Shown in pieces: positions 25,829 to 34,659 of a stretch of 64,000 bases of DNA. Both the position numbers and the translations under genes were made by a program. The notes beneath the pieces are model-generated. The model saw only the letters and a list, made by a program, of their open reading frames with translations, did not search any database and was not told the origin of the DNA. This DNA is from GCA-2730975 sp937893275 (GTDB taxonomy: Bacteria > Verrucomicrobiota > Verrucomicrobiia > Opitutales > Seribacteraceae), in NCBI GenBank assembly GCA_963968595.1, contig CAXAHJ010000004.1:1-64000 (forward strand), read 5' to 3'. Position 1 is the first letter of the stretch. The number at the start of each line of letters is the position of its first letter.

Positions 25829-28131
25829 TCTTGGTAATAGCAGAGAAGGCGATCGTGGACGAGGAGGACGAAATCGTCGCGGCCATCCCCATTCAAGTCG
25901 AGCACCAGACCCTCACGTGGTTCGGATGCGCCTCCCTTGCGACCTTGATAATGAAGATTGGACTCGAACACGTGAAAGCGAAGAACGCTATTCCATTGGT
26001 TTTTCGCCTTGTCGAACCGAAGGAATTCCAAGAGGTGACGAGTCGAGTCAAGGCATAATAAGTCTAAGACACCGTCGGAATCGAAGTCGCCGCAATCCAC
26101 GGCGTTATGGGAAATGTTGCGCAAGTCGGTAGTGTAACTGGAATGAACGGATAGAACGGGAGTATCATCCGGATCACGTGTGGGAATTCGACGGAAACCC
26201 GACTTATCAATAACCAGTAATTCAAGCGAATCCCCGACCTCCCTCTGAAGCAGGCTACGAATGTCAAATTTACCCGTTTCAATAGACCGTGTATATCGAA
26301 AGACACCGTCAGCGTCTCGAGAAAGCACTTCGAAACCTTCCTCCGCAGGTGAGTAAAAAAGAAATTCAGGTTTTGCATCGCCCAAGACGTCGAGGGAAAA
26401 CGGCGCCAAGATCTCTCCTTTTCCGGAACGGGAGTTAAACTGATCGAGAACTTCCAGTTTGTCGCCTTTAAGGGTTAATGCGCGAACGAACCCGTCACCG
26501 GCCACGAGAAGATCGGCCTTTCCATCCTCGTTCACGTCGGCAAGGCCAACGCGAGCAGGGGTCAGGTCGGCCAACATACTTTTTCGAATGGCCGAGGATG
26601 TGGCGACATGCTCTAATTTCCCTTTACCGTCACCACGAAGAAGAATAGCAGGATCTCGGAGTGACAGCACAAGTAGATCCATGTTCCCGTCCCCATCGAG
26701 ATCACATGGAATAATGCCGGAAGGATCACGCTTGATGCCTTCCAATTCGAACTTGGAGGTCTCAGTAAAACCGCCTTTCCCGTCGGGCGCAAAGCGATGC
26801 AGCGTGTAATCGTAACGTTCCTTGGTAACCAAAAGAATTTCATCCAAGCCATTCGCGTCAAGGTCGGCGCAGACGACGGTGACCGGGTCGTCCTCAAAAG
26901 CCAGGGCATCAGGAAATTGAAATCTCTTTCCAGCAAGGCATCGGGAGACGCCAACAAGTTTTTCTCCACTGCTAACCAAGACGAGACTCACCCCACCCTT
27001 TTTGCGAAAGCGTCCGGCGGAGAGAGAGGAAACCTCGCTGAAAGAGGGAAAAGTTGCGGGCGATGCAAAATCACCATTCGCTCGTCCCTTGAGAAAGAGA
27101 ATTTCCGCTCCGCTTGATGCCGCCACCATATCGTCGATTTCGTCCCCGTCGAAATCAGCAGAGACAAAGGCGGCGGGGTCGTCGCCGGAACTGAACAGAT
27201 CCATGATGAGAGAGGGCCAAACAAAAGCTCCCTCGGACCGAGTATTATCGGGAGATACAGAAAAGAGAGCGACGTCCCGGCTATCCGTCTCGATTCCGAC
27301 GAAAGCGGGTTTGCCCTTCCCGCTCAAACCCTCAGGCAGAAGATTTACACCTGATCGAGATGACAGTGAATGAGAATACTCGGGGCCAAACCCCGATTTA
27401 TCCCATAAGCGGGTACGTACGCCGCGATCGTCTCCCGGTGCTTGGTAAAGCCAGTCATCGTCGCCATCACCATCGAGGTCGGCGAAGTGAAGCCCTCTTG
27501 AACGGGGCGAATCATCACGATATAGAGTTGGTTGTCCGTCGGACTCTCTTCCTTTAATGCGGAAAACTTCCAAACCTTTTTTCACATGCGCCAAGAGTTC
27601 GGGGGAACCATCGCCATCGAGATCTCTTATGGCCAAGGCTCCGGACCCCGAACGGAGAACACCGGCATCGATCTCAACCGGGATGCTCCAAGAATCGTCC
27701 TTCTCTCTAAAACGGATGAATACGCCATCCTCCGCACCACCGTACGCAAGGTCTACCTTTCCGTTGGCATCCAGATCACCCGTCGCCAATGAAGTGACCT
27801 CGACGTCGATCGACAAATTCTCTCTCTGGTATGGAGCGTCCTCCAACACAGGTTCCCATCGATCGAAACGAGTCGAGCGGACGTTCTTCACTTTTTGACC
27901 GGGTTTTCTGCGATAAAGGATCTCTATTCGCGAACGCTCACGATTTACGAGGACGAGGTCGGCAAGATCGTCGCCGTTTACGTCAGAAGAATGAAGGGCG
28001 CGTGCATTCCAGTCGATTTTAACCACCTCCGGCCCGATAAACCGAAAGGCGGTTGCGTTACGATCCTTCTTCGCAAGAAGCGCGAACCCAGCCAAAAGGA
28101 AGATGATCGGTGTGAGAGAAACCTTTGGCAT
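25825..28131 (-). CDS. Exported FG-GAP/VCBS repeat protein
   Basis: 768 residues. The N-terminal hydrophobic segment (VSLTPIIFLLAGFALLA) is a signal peptide or anchor. At least ten calcium-loop motifs of the FG-GAP type run through the protein (DVNGDDLADLV, DLDGDGSPELL, DLDGDGDDDWL, DFDGDEIDDMV, DLDGDGNMDLL, DLNGDGRDDFV), which suggests one or two beta-propellers. Such proteins are extracytoplasmic and bind Ca2+; the ligand is unknown. The gene starts two bases after the stop of the acidic exported protein gene and overlaps ymdB at its end. Confidence 0.85.
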   Translation of the reverse strand: MPKVSLTPIIFLLAGFALLAKKDRNATAFRFIGPEVVKIDWNARALHSSDVNGDDLADLVLVNRERSRIEILYRRKPGQKVKNVRSTRFDRWEPVLEDAPYQRENLSIDVEVTSLATGDLDANGKVDLAYGGAEDGVFIRFREKDDSWSIPVEIDAGVLRSGSGALAIRDLDGDGSPELLAHVKKGLEVFRIKGRESDGQPTLYRDDSPRSRGLHFADLDGDGDDDWLYQAPGDDRGVRTRLWDKSGFGPEYSHSLSSRSGVNLLPEGLSGKGKPAFVGIETDSRDVALFSVSPDNTRSEGAFVWPSLIMDLFSSGDDPAAFVSADFDGDEIDDMVAASSGAEILFLKGRANGDFASPATFPSFSEVSSLSAGRFRKKGGVSLVLVSSGEKLVGVSRCLAGKRFQFPDALAFEDDPVTVVCADLDANGLDEILLVTKERYDYTLHRFAPDGKGGFTETSKFELEGIKRDPSGIIPCDLDGDGNMDLLVLSLRDPAILLRGDGKGKLEHVATSSAIRKSMLADLTPARVGLADVNEDGKADLLVAGDGFVRALTLKGDKLEVLDQFNSRSGKGEILAPFSLDVLGDAKPEFLFYSPAEEGFEVLSRDADGVFRYTRSIETGKFDIRSLLQREVGDSLELLVIDKSGFRRIPTRDPDDTPVLSVHSSYTTDLRNISHNAVDCGDFDSDGVLDLLCLDSTRHLLEFLRFDKAKNQWNSVLRFHVFESNLHYQGRKGGASEPREGLVLDLNGDGRDDFVLLVHDRLLCYYQE

Positions 28132-28133
28132 CT

Positions 28134-29900
28134 TCAGTCTCCCTTGGGGAATAGCTTGGCCTTGGACACGATTCCTCGTTTGGATTCACGAGTCCATGAA
28201 AGCATAAAATAGGGAAGGCTGGGGAAATCCTTGTCAAAAAAGTTCTCGTCTTTGTTGGTAATTCCCAACTCCAATTTAAACTCACTATCTTCCAGAGCCA
28301 TTCCGAGGAGTGGAAAGAGAAAATTCGACAAATTTTCCAAATCTACGTAATCCCATTGCTTCACGCCCTTCGGGGCTTCCCGAATAACGGCAGCTACGAA
28401 AGGCTCCTTCCAGAGGCTTTTGCGAGATTTGTTCAAACGACTTATCACGCGCAAAATACGAGATCGATCGCCAAGATTGACCAACAACCACTTGGGAGTG
28501 ACGGCATAGGAAAGGTCAATCCCAGCACCTTCTGCACCTCTCATGGATCTTACCGTAATCCCCTTGTGCACCCGATCTTGAAACAATTCGCCTCCGGGAG
28601 CAATCGAACCCAACATTGTGCGGAGAGATCGATCAAAAACTTCGGAATCTCGAAGGGACACAGCGTAAAACTCGCTCATCGGCAAGTCGTCCGGATCGTC
28701 CAACTCCTCGAGCCCCAAGGGCTTAAGGTCTGAAAAAGTAACGAGTTCTTCGCCAAAGGCACCAAGAATATCCTTGCGGACGTTTACGCCCGCCTTGGTT
28801 TCGAATGCCTGAATCTGGGTATTGACCATAAGGTGAAGAGCCGGACTAACCTTACGCAAGATTTCCTCCATAATAGGCCAAACCGCTCCAAGGTCATAGC
28901 GGGCTACAGTGGCTGTTGCTACTCCGGAGGGCACGAAAGAAACCAGGGGAGCATCTCCATCGGGCAAACGCATCAACTTAAGTAAACCTTCACGCTTACC
29001 CATGAAAACAGCCGAAGCGATTTCCATTCCACCCTTATCGAAGTCCATTTTAAGGCCAATGCATTCAGTACCTCCCAAGCCAAGGGCATCGATGATGCCT
29101 TTGGTCGTAACGCCGAACGGGTTTTCGGGAACTTGCATGTCTTCGGACTTTCCGACAAAATCGAGTAGGTCGCTAAGACCCCGTAAATTGAGGAAGAGTC
29201 GAACGTCACCTTCTCCGATTTCCTCAAACACCTCGCGATAATCGGGATTCTCCACGATTCCCCCGGAAGGCTCGTCTGCGAGGCTTTCAACCAAGTTCTC
29301 AATCGCAGCACGACCACCACCAAAACCGAAAACCCCATCAACAACGAAAAGCCCCATGCGCTTTTCTTCCTCTTCCGCTTTCTTGGAATCCCATAAGTAG
29401 AATACGGTCTCATCGGCAATTTCTTCCTTCTCGACAAGCATATGCCCTCCCGAATCCTTTACTTCTTTCTCAAGCCATTGCATAAGTTCGTTCAAGTCCT
29501 CGGAGGTCATTTCGGTCTCAGCTAGAAGTACAACTTCGGGCAAGCCATGCTCGCCATCATCGTCGACCTCCAACATGTTCTCGACACCTCCAAACGCGAA
29601 TGCCACTTGGCCTGAAAACTGTTCGCCAAACTCCATCATCCTCTCGAACAACTCCTTGGATGGGCCGTTCTCAGGATTCTCGGGAAAAACCTTTGGCAAT
29701 TGCTCACGAAGTTGCTTTATTCCGGAATGCTCCCAAATTTTGCCGAAGGGGCCTTCCTTGAGATCCGTTTGAAGTTTGTCTAAATCGTCAACTTCCATGG
29801 TCACCCAAGCATTATCCGGCAGATATTCGGCAAGCCTGACCTTTGCAAAAAGAAGAGATGGAATGATTAAGAAAAGAAAAGAAATTGGGAATTTTTTCAT
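28134..29900 (-). CDS. Acidic exported protein of unknown function
   Basis: 588 residues from the ATG at 29900, where a good signal peptide begins (MKKFPISFLFLIIPSLLFA). The frame extends 29 codons upstream into the protease gene, but that part is unlikely to be translated. The mature protein starts RLAEYLPDNAWVTMEVDDL, a pattern seen in exported proteins that carry two related alpha/beta halves. Nothing catalytic is recognised. It lies 19 bases after the protease stop and two bases before the FG-GAP gene, so it is probably cotranscribed with both. Confidence 0.75.
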   Translation of the reverse strand: MKKFPISFLFLIIPSLLFAKVRLAEYLPDNAWVTMEVDDLDKLQTDLKEGPFGKIWEHSGIKQLREQLPKVFPENPENGPSKELFERMMEFGEQFSGQVAFAFGGVENMLEVDDDGEHGLPEVVLLAETEMTSEDLNELMQWLEKEVKDSGGHMLVEKEEIADETVFYLWDSKKAEEEEKRMGLFVVDGVFGFGGGRAAIENLVESLADEPSGGIVENPDYREVFEEIGEGDVRLFLNLRGLSDLLDFVGKSEDMQVPENPFGVTTKGIIDALGLGGTECIGLKMDFDKGGMEIASAVFMGKREGLLKLMRLPDGDAPLVSFVPSGVATATVARYDLGAVWPIMEEILRKVSPALHLMVNTQIQAFETKAGVNVRKDILGAFGEELVTFSDLKPLGLEELDDPDDLPMSEFYAVSLRDSEVFDRSLRTMLGSIAPGGELFQDRVHKGITVRSMRGAEGAGIDLSYAVTPKWLLVNLGDRSRILRVISRLNKSRKSLWKEPFVAAVIREAPKGVKQWDYVDLENLSNFLFPLLGMALEDSEFKLELGITNKDENFFDKDFPSLPYFMLSWTRESKRGIVSKAKLFPKGD

Positions 29901-29919
29901 ATTCAGAAAGTGATAAGTA

Positions 29920-30846
29920 TTAACGAGGAGGAGAATTGTAACGGAACCCTGCGTTGGGATTGCGTGGATCGAAAGCAAAAGCGTCACGGTTCTGAAGAAA
30001 AGTCTTCAAACTGCGTACGGGAATAGCGAAGCCTAGACCCTCCGCACCTGTAGACACAATTTTCAAATTGTTTACGCCGACCACTTCGCCACGGTAATTA
30101 AATAAGGGACCGCCCGAGTTGCCGGGGTTTATCTCAGCTGTAGTCTGAACGTGTAGACGCGATTGGATGATGCGGTTTCGCAGACTGACGATCCCCTCGG
30201 AAACACTTCTTTCGAGGCCTAGAGGATTACCGATTGCGAAGACGCGGTCGCCTTGACGCAGTTCCTCGGAACGTCCAAGTGGCACGGTGGGAAACGTCTT
30301 CCCTGTAGCTCCCTCGATCTTGAGCAACGCCAAGTCGACGTTGCCCCCTGCGGCAACGATGCGAACGTTGTCGTAGTTGTCTTTGATCAGCTCGGTATCG
30401 GTATGCCGAAAGATAGTTACGGAAATTTTGCGTTCTCCGGCGATGACGTGATCGTTGGTGATCAAGTAACCTTCGGGATGAATCAAGAATCCCGATCCCA
30501 ACCCAACCGGGGTACGTACCATTACGACGGACTCTCCGAGACGAGCTACCAGTTCCCTCAACGGTCGCTCTCTAGAGTTAACGGATTCATTGAAGAGAGA
30601 CGCACCAAACGCGTTGGAAGCCCCCCCGACCTCACTAGGTTGCTTATCTATCGACGCGATTTCGGAACGGGGCACCGTCAATACTGTAAAACCGAGATCC
30701 AACACAAGGTGATCCGGGCTTTCCTTAAGCAACTGACCACTAACCAAGGAGCCCGACTTCAAGCTCAACTTAGTTTCATCTAAAGCAAGAAGGCAAAAGC
30801 AGGGCCAAGCCAATATTATGAAAAATGAAATAAAACGAGGATACAT
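29920..30846 (-). CDS. Trypsin-like serine protease (DegP/HtrA-like, no PDZ)
   Basis: 308 residues. A signal peptide (residues 1-21) precedes a small N-terminal segment (SGSLVSGQLLKESPDHLVLDL) and an S1C protease domain. The triad is visible: His in LITNDHVIAG, Asp in GNVDLALLKI and Ser in INPGNSGGPLF. The chain ends about 35 residues after the last protease strand, with no PDZ domain, unlike DegP or DegS. It is likely periplasmic. It is the first gene of the cluster reading through to ymdB. Confidence 0.85.
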   Translation of the reverse strand: MYPRFISFFIILAWPCFCLLALDETKLSLKSGSLVSGQLLKESPDHLVLDLGFTVLTVPRSEIASIDKQPSEVGGASNAFGASLFNESVNSRERPLRELVARLGESVVMVRTPVGLGSGFLIHPEGYLITNDHVIAGERKISVTIFRHTDTELIKDNYDNVRIVAAGGNVDLALLKIEGATGKTFPTVPLGRSEELRQGDRVFAIGNPLGLERSVSEGIVSLRNRIIQSRLHVQTTAEINPGNSGGPLFNYRGEVVGVNNLKIVSTGAEGLGFAIPVRSLKTFLQNRDAFAFDPRNPNAGFRYNSPPR

Positions 30847-30904
30847 CCGACAATGCTAAGATGCGCTCGCCAAGAGTAGCGAGGACAAAAAGGCAAGCAA
30901 TCGT

Positions 30905-32170
30905 TCAGAACTTGGGATAAAAGAAACTGACTTGAGAACAGTTCCCCATGTTCGCACCATGAAGGGCTTGTGGTTTGGCTCCGCCCCCCTCCGTATCCAA
31001 AATCATTAACCCCTTGGAACCACTTTTGGATCGCGAAGTGAAAACTATATGGCGACCGTCATTCAACCAGCAAGGTTGCATCCCATCATTGGATCCGGAA
31101 GTCAAAATTTCACTCTTTCTCACTTGACCGTCAAACAGAGCGACCTGAAACCCTCCACTCACTGCAGCGGTAAAGGCAATCTTACCAGAGTCACGAGGAT
31201 TCCAAGAAGCCTCCGTGCAATGTGAGCTTAGGTTCGTGGGAATTCGAGACAAGGCACCCGTGCTCAGAGACACTCCGTAGAGTTGCGGTTTCCCACGGGC
31301 ATCGGACGTAACAATCAAGCGTTTGCCATCCGGAGACCAACATGGTCCGGACTCATTGCTTCTATTTTTGGTTACACGTTTGGGCCGGGCGGTGGGACCG
31401 GAGGCTACCCAAAGTTCGGGATTTCCCGTAACTGAAAGAATAAATGCAACTTGACCGGTTATGGGGTTTTGAGCAGCACGAAGGTTGTTGCCCTTGTATT
31501 TCGCCACAGTGGTTATTCTACCGTCAGGCAAATTCAGCAAAAACACATTATTGAAGGTGTGCCGGTTGCTGGTGAAGAAAATTCCGCTACCATCCTTGCT
31601 CCAACTGGCATTATAGGTAAGTTTCTTGAAATTCGTTTTGGCCAGAGCTGGACGAAGAAGAACATTGCCCACATATATTTCCTTGCTGCCGGAATGATCG
31701 GAAATAAAAGAGAATTTCCCAGAGAAAAATCCGGGGATTTTCAAGGTTTGGGAGACTCCCCCATCACAAGCGCGTAACATCGCAGCTTGTTGATCGACTC
31801 CAGAATAGGCCTGTGTAAAAACTGTCCTACGAGGCTTCCCCGATGATATGCGAAGAGATACTTGAGTCGGACCGGTGGCCTTAAATTCAAAGGAGTGGTG
31901 ACCTTGCGTGCTCGCAACCATTTTATAGCCACCATGCAACCTGAAGGCAGCACGGGCAATTTTTGCTAGTCCCGGTGCAGTGTTACCGAAATCTACAAAT
32001 AATTGTTTACGAGCTAAAGCCGTTTCAATCGGAGGCAACTCAATCACGGCACCTCCGCGACCTGAGGGAGATTGTCCCTCCACCGGGGGTACAGCACTGA
32101 CAACTGCAATAATTAAACCAACTACCCAAAACAATTTACCGAAAAAACCAAATTTCATAACTATGCTCAT
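30905..32170 (-). CDS. TolB-like beta-propeller protein
   Basis: 421 residues from the ATG at 32170; an in-frame TTG lies three codons upstream and another ATG four codons downstream. The signal peptide includes FWVVGLIIAVVSAVPPVEG. The N-terminal part resembles the alpha/beta domain of TolB, and the C-terminal half has PD40 repeats (YNASWSKDGSGIFFTSNR, GPCWSPDGKRLIVTSD, MQPCWLNDGRHIVFTS). TolB works with Pal in the periplasm, but no tolQRA or pal gene is visible here, so a TolB-like rather than TolB role is safer. It is divergent from mrp. Confidence 0.75.
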   Translation of the reverse strand: MSIVMKFGFFGKLFWVVGLIIAVVSAVPPVEGQSPSGRGGAVIELPPIETALARKQLFVDFGNTAPGLAKIARAAFRLHGGYKMVASTQGHHSFEFKATGPTQVSLRISSGKPRRTVFTQAYSGVDQQAAMLRACDGGVSQTLKIPGFFSGKFSFISDHSGSKEIYVGNVLLRPALAKTNFKKLTYNASWSKDGSGIFFTSNRHTFNNVFLLNLPDGRITTVAKYKGNNLRAAQNPITGQVAFILSVTGNPELWVASGPTARPKRVTKNRSNESGPCWSPDGKRLIVTSDARGKPQLYGVSLSTGALSRIPTNLSSHCTEASWNPRDSGKIAFTAAVSGGFQVALFDGQVRKSEILTSGSNDGMQPCWLNDGRHIVFTSRSKSGSKGLMILDTEGGGAKPQALHGANMGNCSQVSFFYPKF

Positions 32171-32311
32171 TCTGTCCAAACACCCGAAGCCGCAAGATTA
32201 AAACGACTTCACTTTGAATTTTGACCGGATTGGGGGGAAAACGCTCAATTTTCATGGGCGATTTCGTTTGCTCGTGCTTGATTTACTCACATGATCTGAA
32301 GCCTTTTCAGC

Positions 32312-33400
32312 ATGGACAAAGAAACACTTTTAAGCGCATTAGAGAAAGTCAAATTCCCAGGGTTCAGTAGGGATATCGTTTCCTTTGGTCTGGTTCGGGA
32401 GGCATCTTGTGAAAATGGAGTAGCGGCCGTCACCTTGGAATTGACCTCAAGTGATTCCACCATTCCGGCACAGCTAAAAAAGGAAGCCGAAGAAGCTCTG
32501 AGCTCCATCGATGAAGTGAGCCAAGTTCAAGTGAATGTAGTAGTCAAGAAGGACCAAGGGTCGAGTTCGAACCAATCATCAAGCGCCAACGAGGGAGATG
32601 GAGTCTCAAACAGACCCTTGCCCGAAGTGAAATACATTGTGGCGATTGCAAGTGGCAAAGGAGGAGTGGGCAAGTCTACCGTAACAGTAAACTTGGCTTG
32701 TGCTTTCGAAAAACTTCTCCGCGAGAAAAACGAATCTTACAATGGAGTGGGTATAATGGACTGCGACGTGTATGGTCCTTCCGTCCCCCTGTTGATCGGC
32801 GCATCCGAAAGGCCCGAAGTTATCGGCGACAACCTAATTCAGCCCGTTGAGAACTTCGGAGTGAAGGTTATCTCGATGGGGTTACTTGTCGACGAAGAGG
32901 CTCCCGTCGTGTGGCGAGGTCCCATGGTCATGAAGACTATCCAACAATTCGCGGGAAACGTTGCTTGGGGAAAACTGGACCTTATGCTGATCGACCTACC
33001 TCCGGGAACCGGCGATGCCCAACTGTCTCTTGCTCAAACTCTGCCTTTGAACGGCGCCGTCATCGTGACCACGCCACAAAAAGCTGCCGTGGACGTGGCC
33101 CGCAGAGGGGCTCGCATGTTTGAAAAGGTAAGCGTACCTTTGCTAGGAGTGGTAGAAAACATGAGCTTTCTGCTCGACGAGGAAACGGGGACCAAAAGAT
33201 ATCTCTTCGGAAAAGGTGGTGGACCTGCTACGGCGGAAGCTCTGAAAACCCCATTTCTTGGGGAGATTGCCTTGGACGAAAGGATTCGGTTAGGGGGAGA
33301 CAATGGTATTCCAGTTGTCGTGTCGAACGCAGATGGTCCCGCAGGAAAATCCATCCGGAACATCGCAGAAAAGCTTTGGGAAACTCTGACCGCAGACTAA
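32312..33400 (+). CDS. mrp: Mrp/NBP35-family P-loop ATPase without CxxC
   Basis: 362 residues. The N-terminal MIP18-like (DUF59) domain (about 1-85) leads by an acidic Ser-rich linker to a MinD/Mrp ATPase with Walker A SGKGGVGKST (about 116), MDCDVYGPSVP, LIDLPPGTGDAQLSL and IVTTPQKAAVDVARR. Family members carry and transfer Fe-S clusters and normally have a CxxC after ENMS. Here that position reads ENMSFLLDEETG, and the whole protein has only three isolated cysteines. A stand-alone DUF971 protein is encoded 0.9 kb downstream. ATP binding looks intact; cluster transfer by the usual motif does not. Confidence 0.9.
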   Translation: MDKETLLSALEKVKFPGFSRDIVSFGLVREASCENGVAAVTLELTSSDSTIPAQLKKEAEEALSSIDEVSQVQVNVVVKKDQGSSSNQSSSANEGDGVSNRPLPEVKYIVAIASGKGGVGKSTVTVNLACAFEKLLREKNESYNGVGIMDCDVYGPSVPLLIGASERPEVIGDNLIQPVENFGVKVISMGLLVDEEAPVVWRGPMVMKTIQQFAGNVAWGKLDLMLIDLPPGTGDAQLSLAQTLPLNGAVIVTTPQKAAVDVARRGARMFEKVSVPLLGVVENMSFLLDEETGTKRYLFGKGGGPATAEALKTPFLGEIALDERIRLGGDNGIPVVVSNADGPAGKSIRNIAEKLWETLTAD

Positions 33401-33486
33401 GCAAACGACCAGTCGAAAGGCGACGAAAGGGGCTTACTCTCTGTGAATTCTCGGCAAAAACACGCCGGAACCCGGAAATAAGAATT

Positions 33487-33657
33487 TTAGCTTTTAATTT
33501 CCTTATGCAAAGTATGCCTGCGCAGATGGCGATTATACTTTTTCTTCTCAATGGGCTCCTGCTGGAGCTTCTTATTGCGAGAAGAAACATATCGTGAAGG
33601 AGGCTTGCCCTCTTTGCGTGCCTCGGTGCATTCAAGTATAACGGTATCTCTAGCCAT
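33487..33657 (-). CDS. rpmG: 50S ribosomal protein L33
   Basis: 56 residues. The frame starts with ATG at 33657 and reads MARDTVILECTEARKEGKPP, then SRYVSSRNKK and YNRHLRRHTLHKE, the standard L33 pattern. It has a single cysteine and not the paired CxxC motifs, so it is the zinc-independent form. It is short and convergent with mrp, with 86 bases between the stops, which is why it is easily missed. Confidence 0.92.
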   Translation of the reverse strand: MARDTVILECTEARKEGKPPSRYVSSRNKKLQQEPIEKKKYNRHLRRHTLHKEIKS

Positions 33658-33774
33658 GATTTGAGATAAGTTAGATCAACTTGATACTCACGGCAATGCA
33701 AAAGACGCAAAAGCTTAGTAGTTGCAAACCGACACATCCTCGCATACATTAAATAAACTAACCTTTTTAGAAAT

Positions 33775-34326
33775 ATGGAGATGAACCCCTCTAATTCAGC
33801 AGATGTCTTGACCGCAGCCGAAACGGCTAGGCGTGACATGCAGCTTCGTCGTGACGATCAACCCGAAAACGAAGTGCCTGAAAACGCCATAGACAGCTCA
33901 ATAAAAGTCACTCAAGTACCCAAACCGATTGAACTGACAGGTGAACTGGCTTCCCAGCTTGGCGACAACCCCAACCCGGGCATACCGCTCGAAACCGTCG
34001 ACAACATTGAGCAGTCGGGCTTGGATTCGACTAGAAACCCCGATTGGGAAACACTCGAGAAAAGCCAGCTTCCTCCCGAACCCGATTCCGGCGAGCTCCA
34101 CAAAGACGAATACTGGGAAGAACGAAGCGAAGATCGAGAACTTCAAGACAAGGATTTACAGGAAGAAGCCATCCGCGAGGACAGCGAAAGTTTCGATCAA
34201 TCCGCCCAAATCGCCGAAGATTTCAGCCGAGCCAATTCCAACGAAGTGCTCGACCCTTATTATCGCAGTGGTTCGCACCCATCTAGCCCCCCCTCAGCGG
34301 GATCCAGTTTGGACTCCTTTGCCTAG
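33775..34326 (+). CDS. Acidic, probably disordered hypothetical protein
   Basis: 183 residues, rich in Glu, Asp, Ser and Pro with few hydrophobic stretches (DYWEERSEDRELQ-like runs; SSPPSAGSSLDSFA at the end). There is no signal peptide or membrane helix, so an intrinsically disordered cytoplasmic protein is likely. Two in-frame ATG codons (33775 and 33781) could start it. Its stop is five bases before the DUF971 gene, which suggests cotranscription. Confidence 0.6.
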   Translation: MEMNPSNSADVLTAAETARRDMQLRRDDQPENEVPENAIDSSIKVTQVPKPIELTGELASQLGDNPNPGIPLETVDNIEQSGLDSTRNPDWETLEKSQLPPEPDSGELHKDEYWEERSEDRELQDKDLQEEAIREDSESFDQSAQIAEDFSRANSNEVLDPYYRSGSHPSSPPSAGSSLDSFA

Positions 34327-34331
34327 AGATC

Positions 34332-34652
34332 ATGGCCGTGCAACCGCCTCCCAGACGGATCGAATTGATTGGGAACGAGCTAGCCCTAGCATGGCCAGAC
34401 GGCCGAGAGGATTTTTTACCGGCTCCCTTTCTTCGTACAAATTCTCCAAGTGCTGAAAATAAGGGAGAACCCGACTTGTTCGGCAGAATAAGTGGAGGCA
34501 CAACACCAAAAAATCCTGCAAGCGTTAGCCTTAAAGGTTTCGACTATGTCGGCAACTACGCCGCTAGATTGGTTTTTTCAGATGGTCACGACTCAGGTAT
34601 TTTCTCTTGGGAATACTTGAGAGAGATTGCCGAAGAATTTAAAAAGCTTTAA
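34332..34652 (+). CDS. DUF971 protein (GBBH-like N-terminal domain)
   Basis: 106 residues. Opens with PPRRIELIGNELALAWPDGRE, typical of the DUF971/gamma-butyrobetaine-hydroxylase N-terminal domain, and ends with YAARLVFSDGHDSGIFSWEYLREI. The domain occurs alone in many bacteria and as the C-terminal part of plant HCF101, where it follows MIP18 and Mrp domains. Its position near an Mrp gene makes a shared role in Fe-S protein assembly plausible; this is inference. It converges with lpxA with seven bases between stops. Confidence 0.85.
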   Translation: MAVQPPPRRIELIGNELALAWPDGREDFLPAPFLRTNSPSAENKGEPDLFGRISGGTTPKNPASVSLKGFDYVGNYAARLVFSDGHDSGIFSWEYLREIAEEFKKL

Positions 34653-34659
34653 ATAGCGA

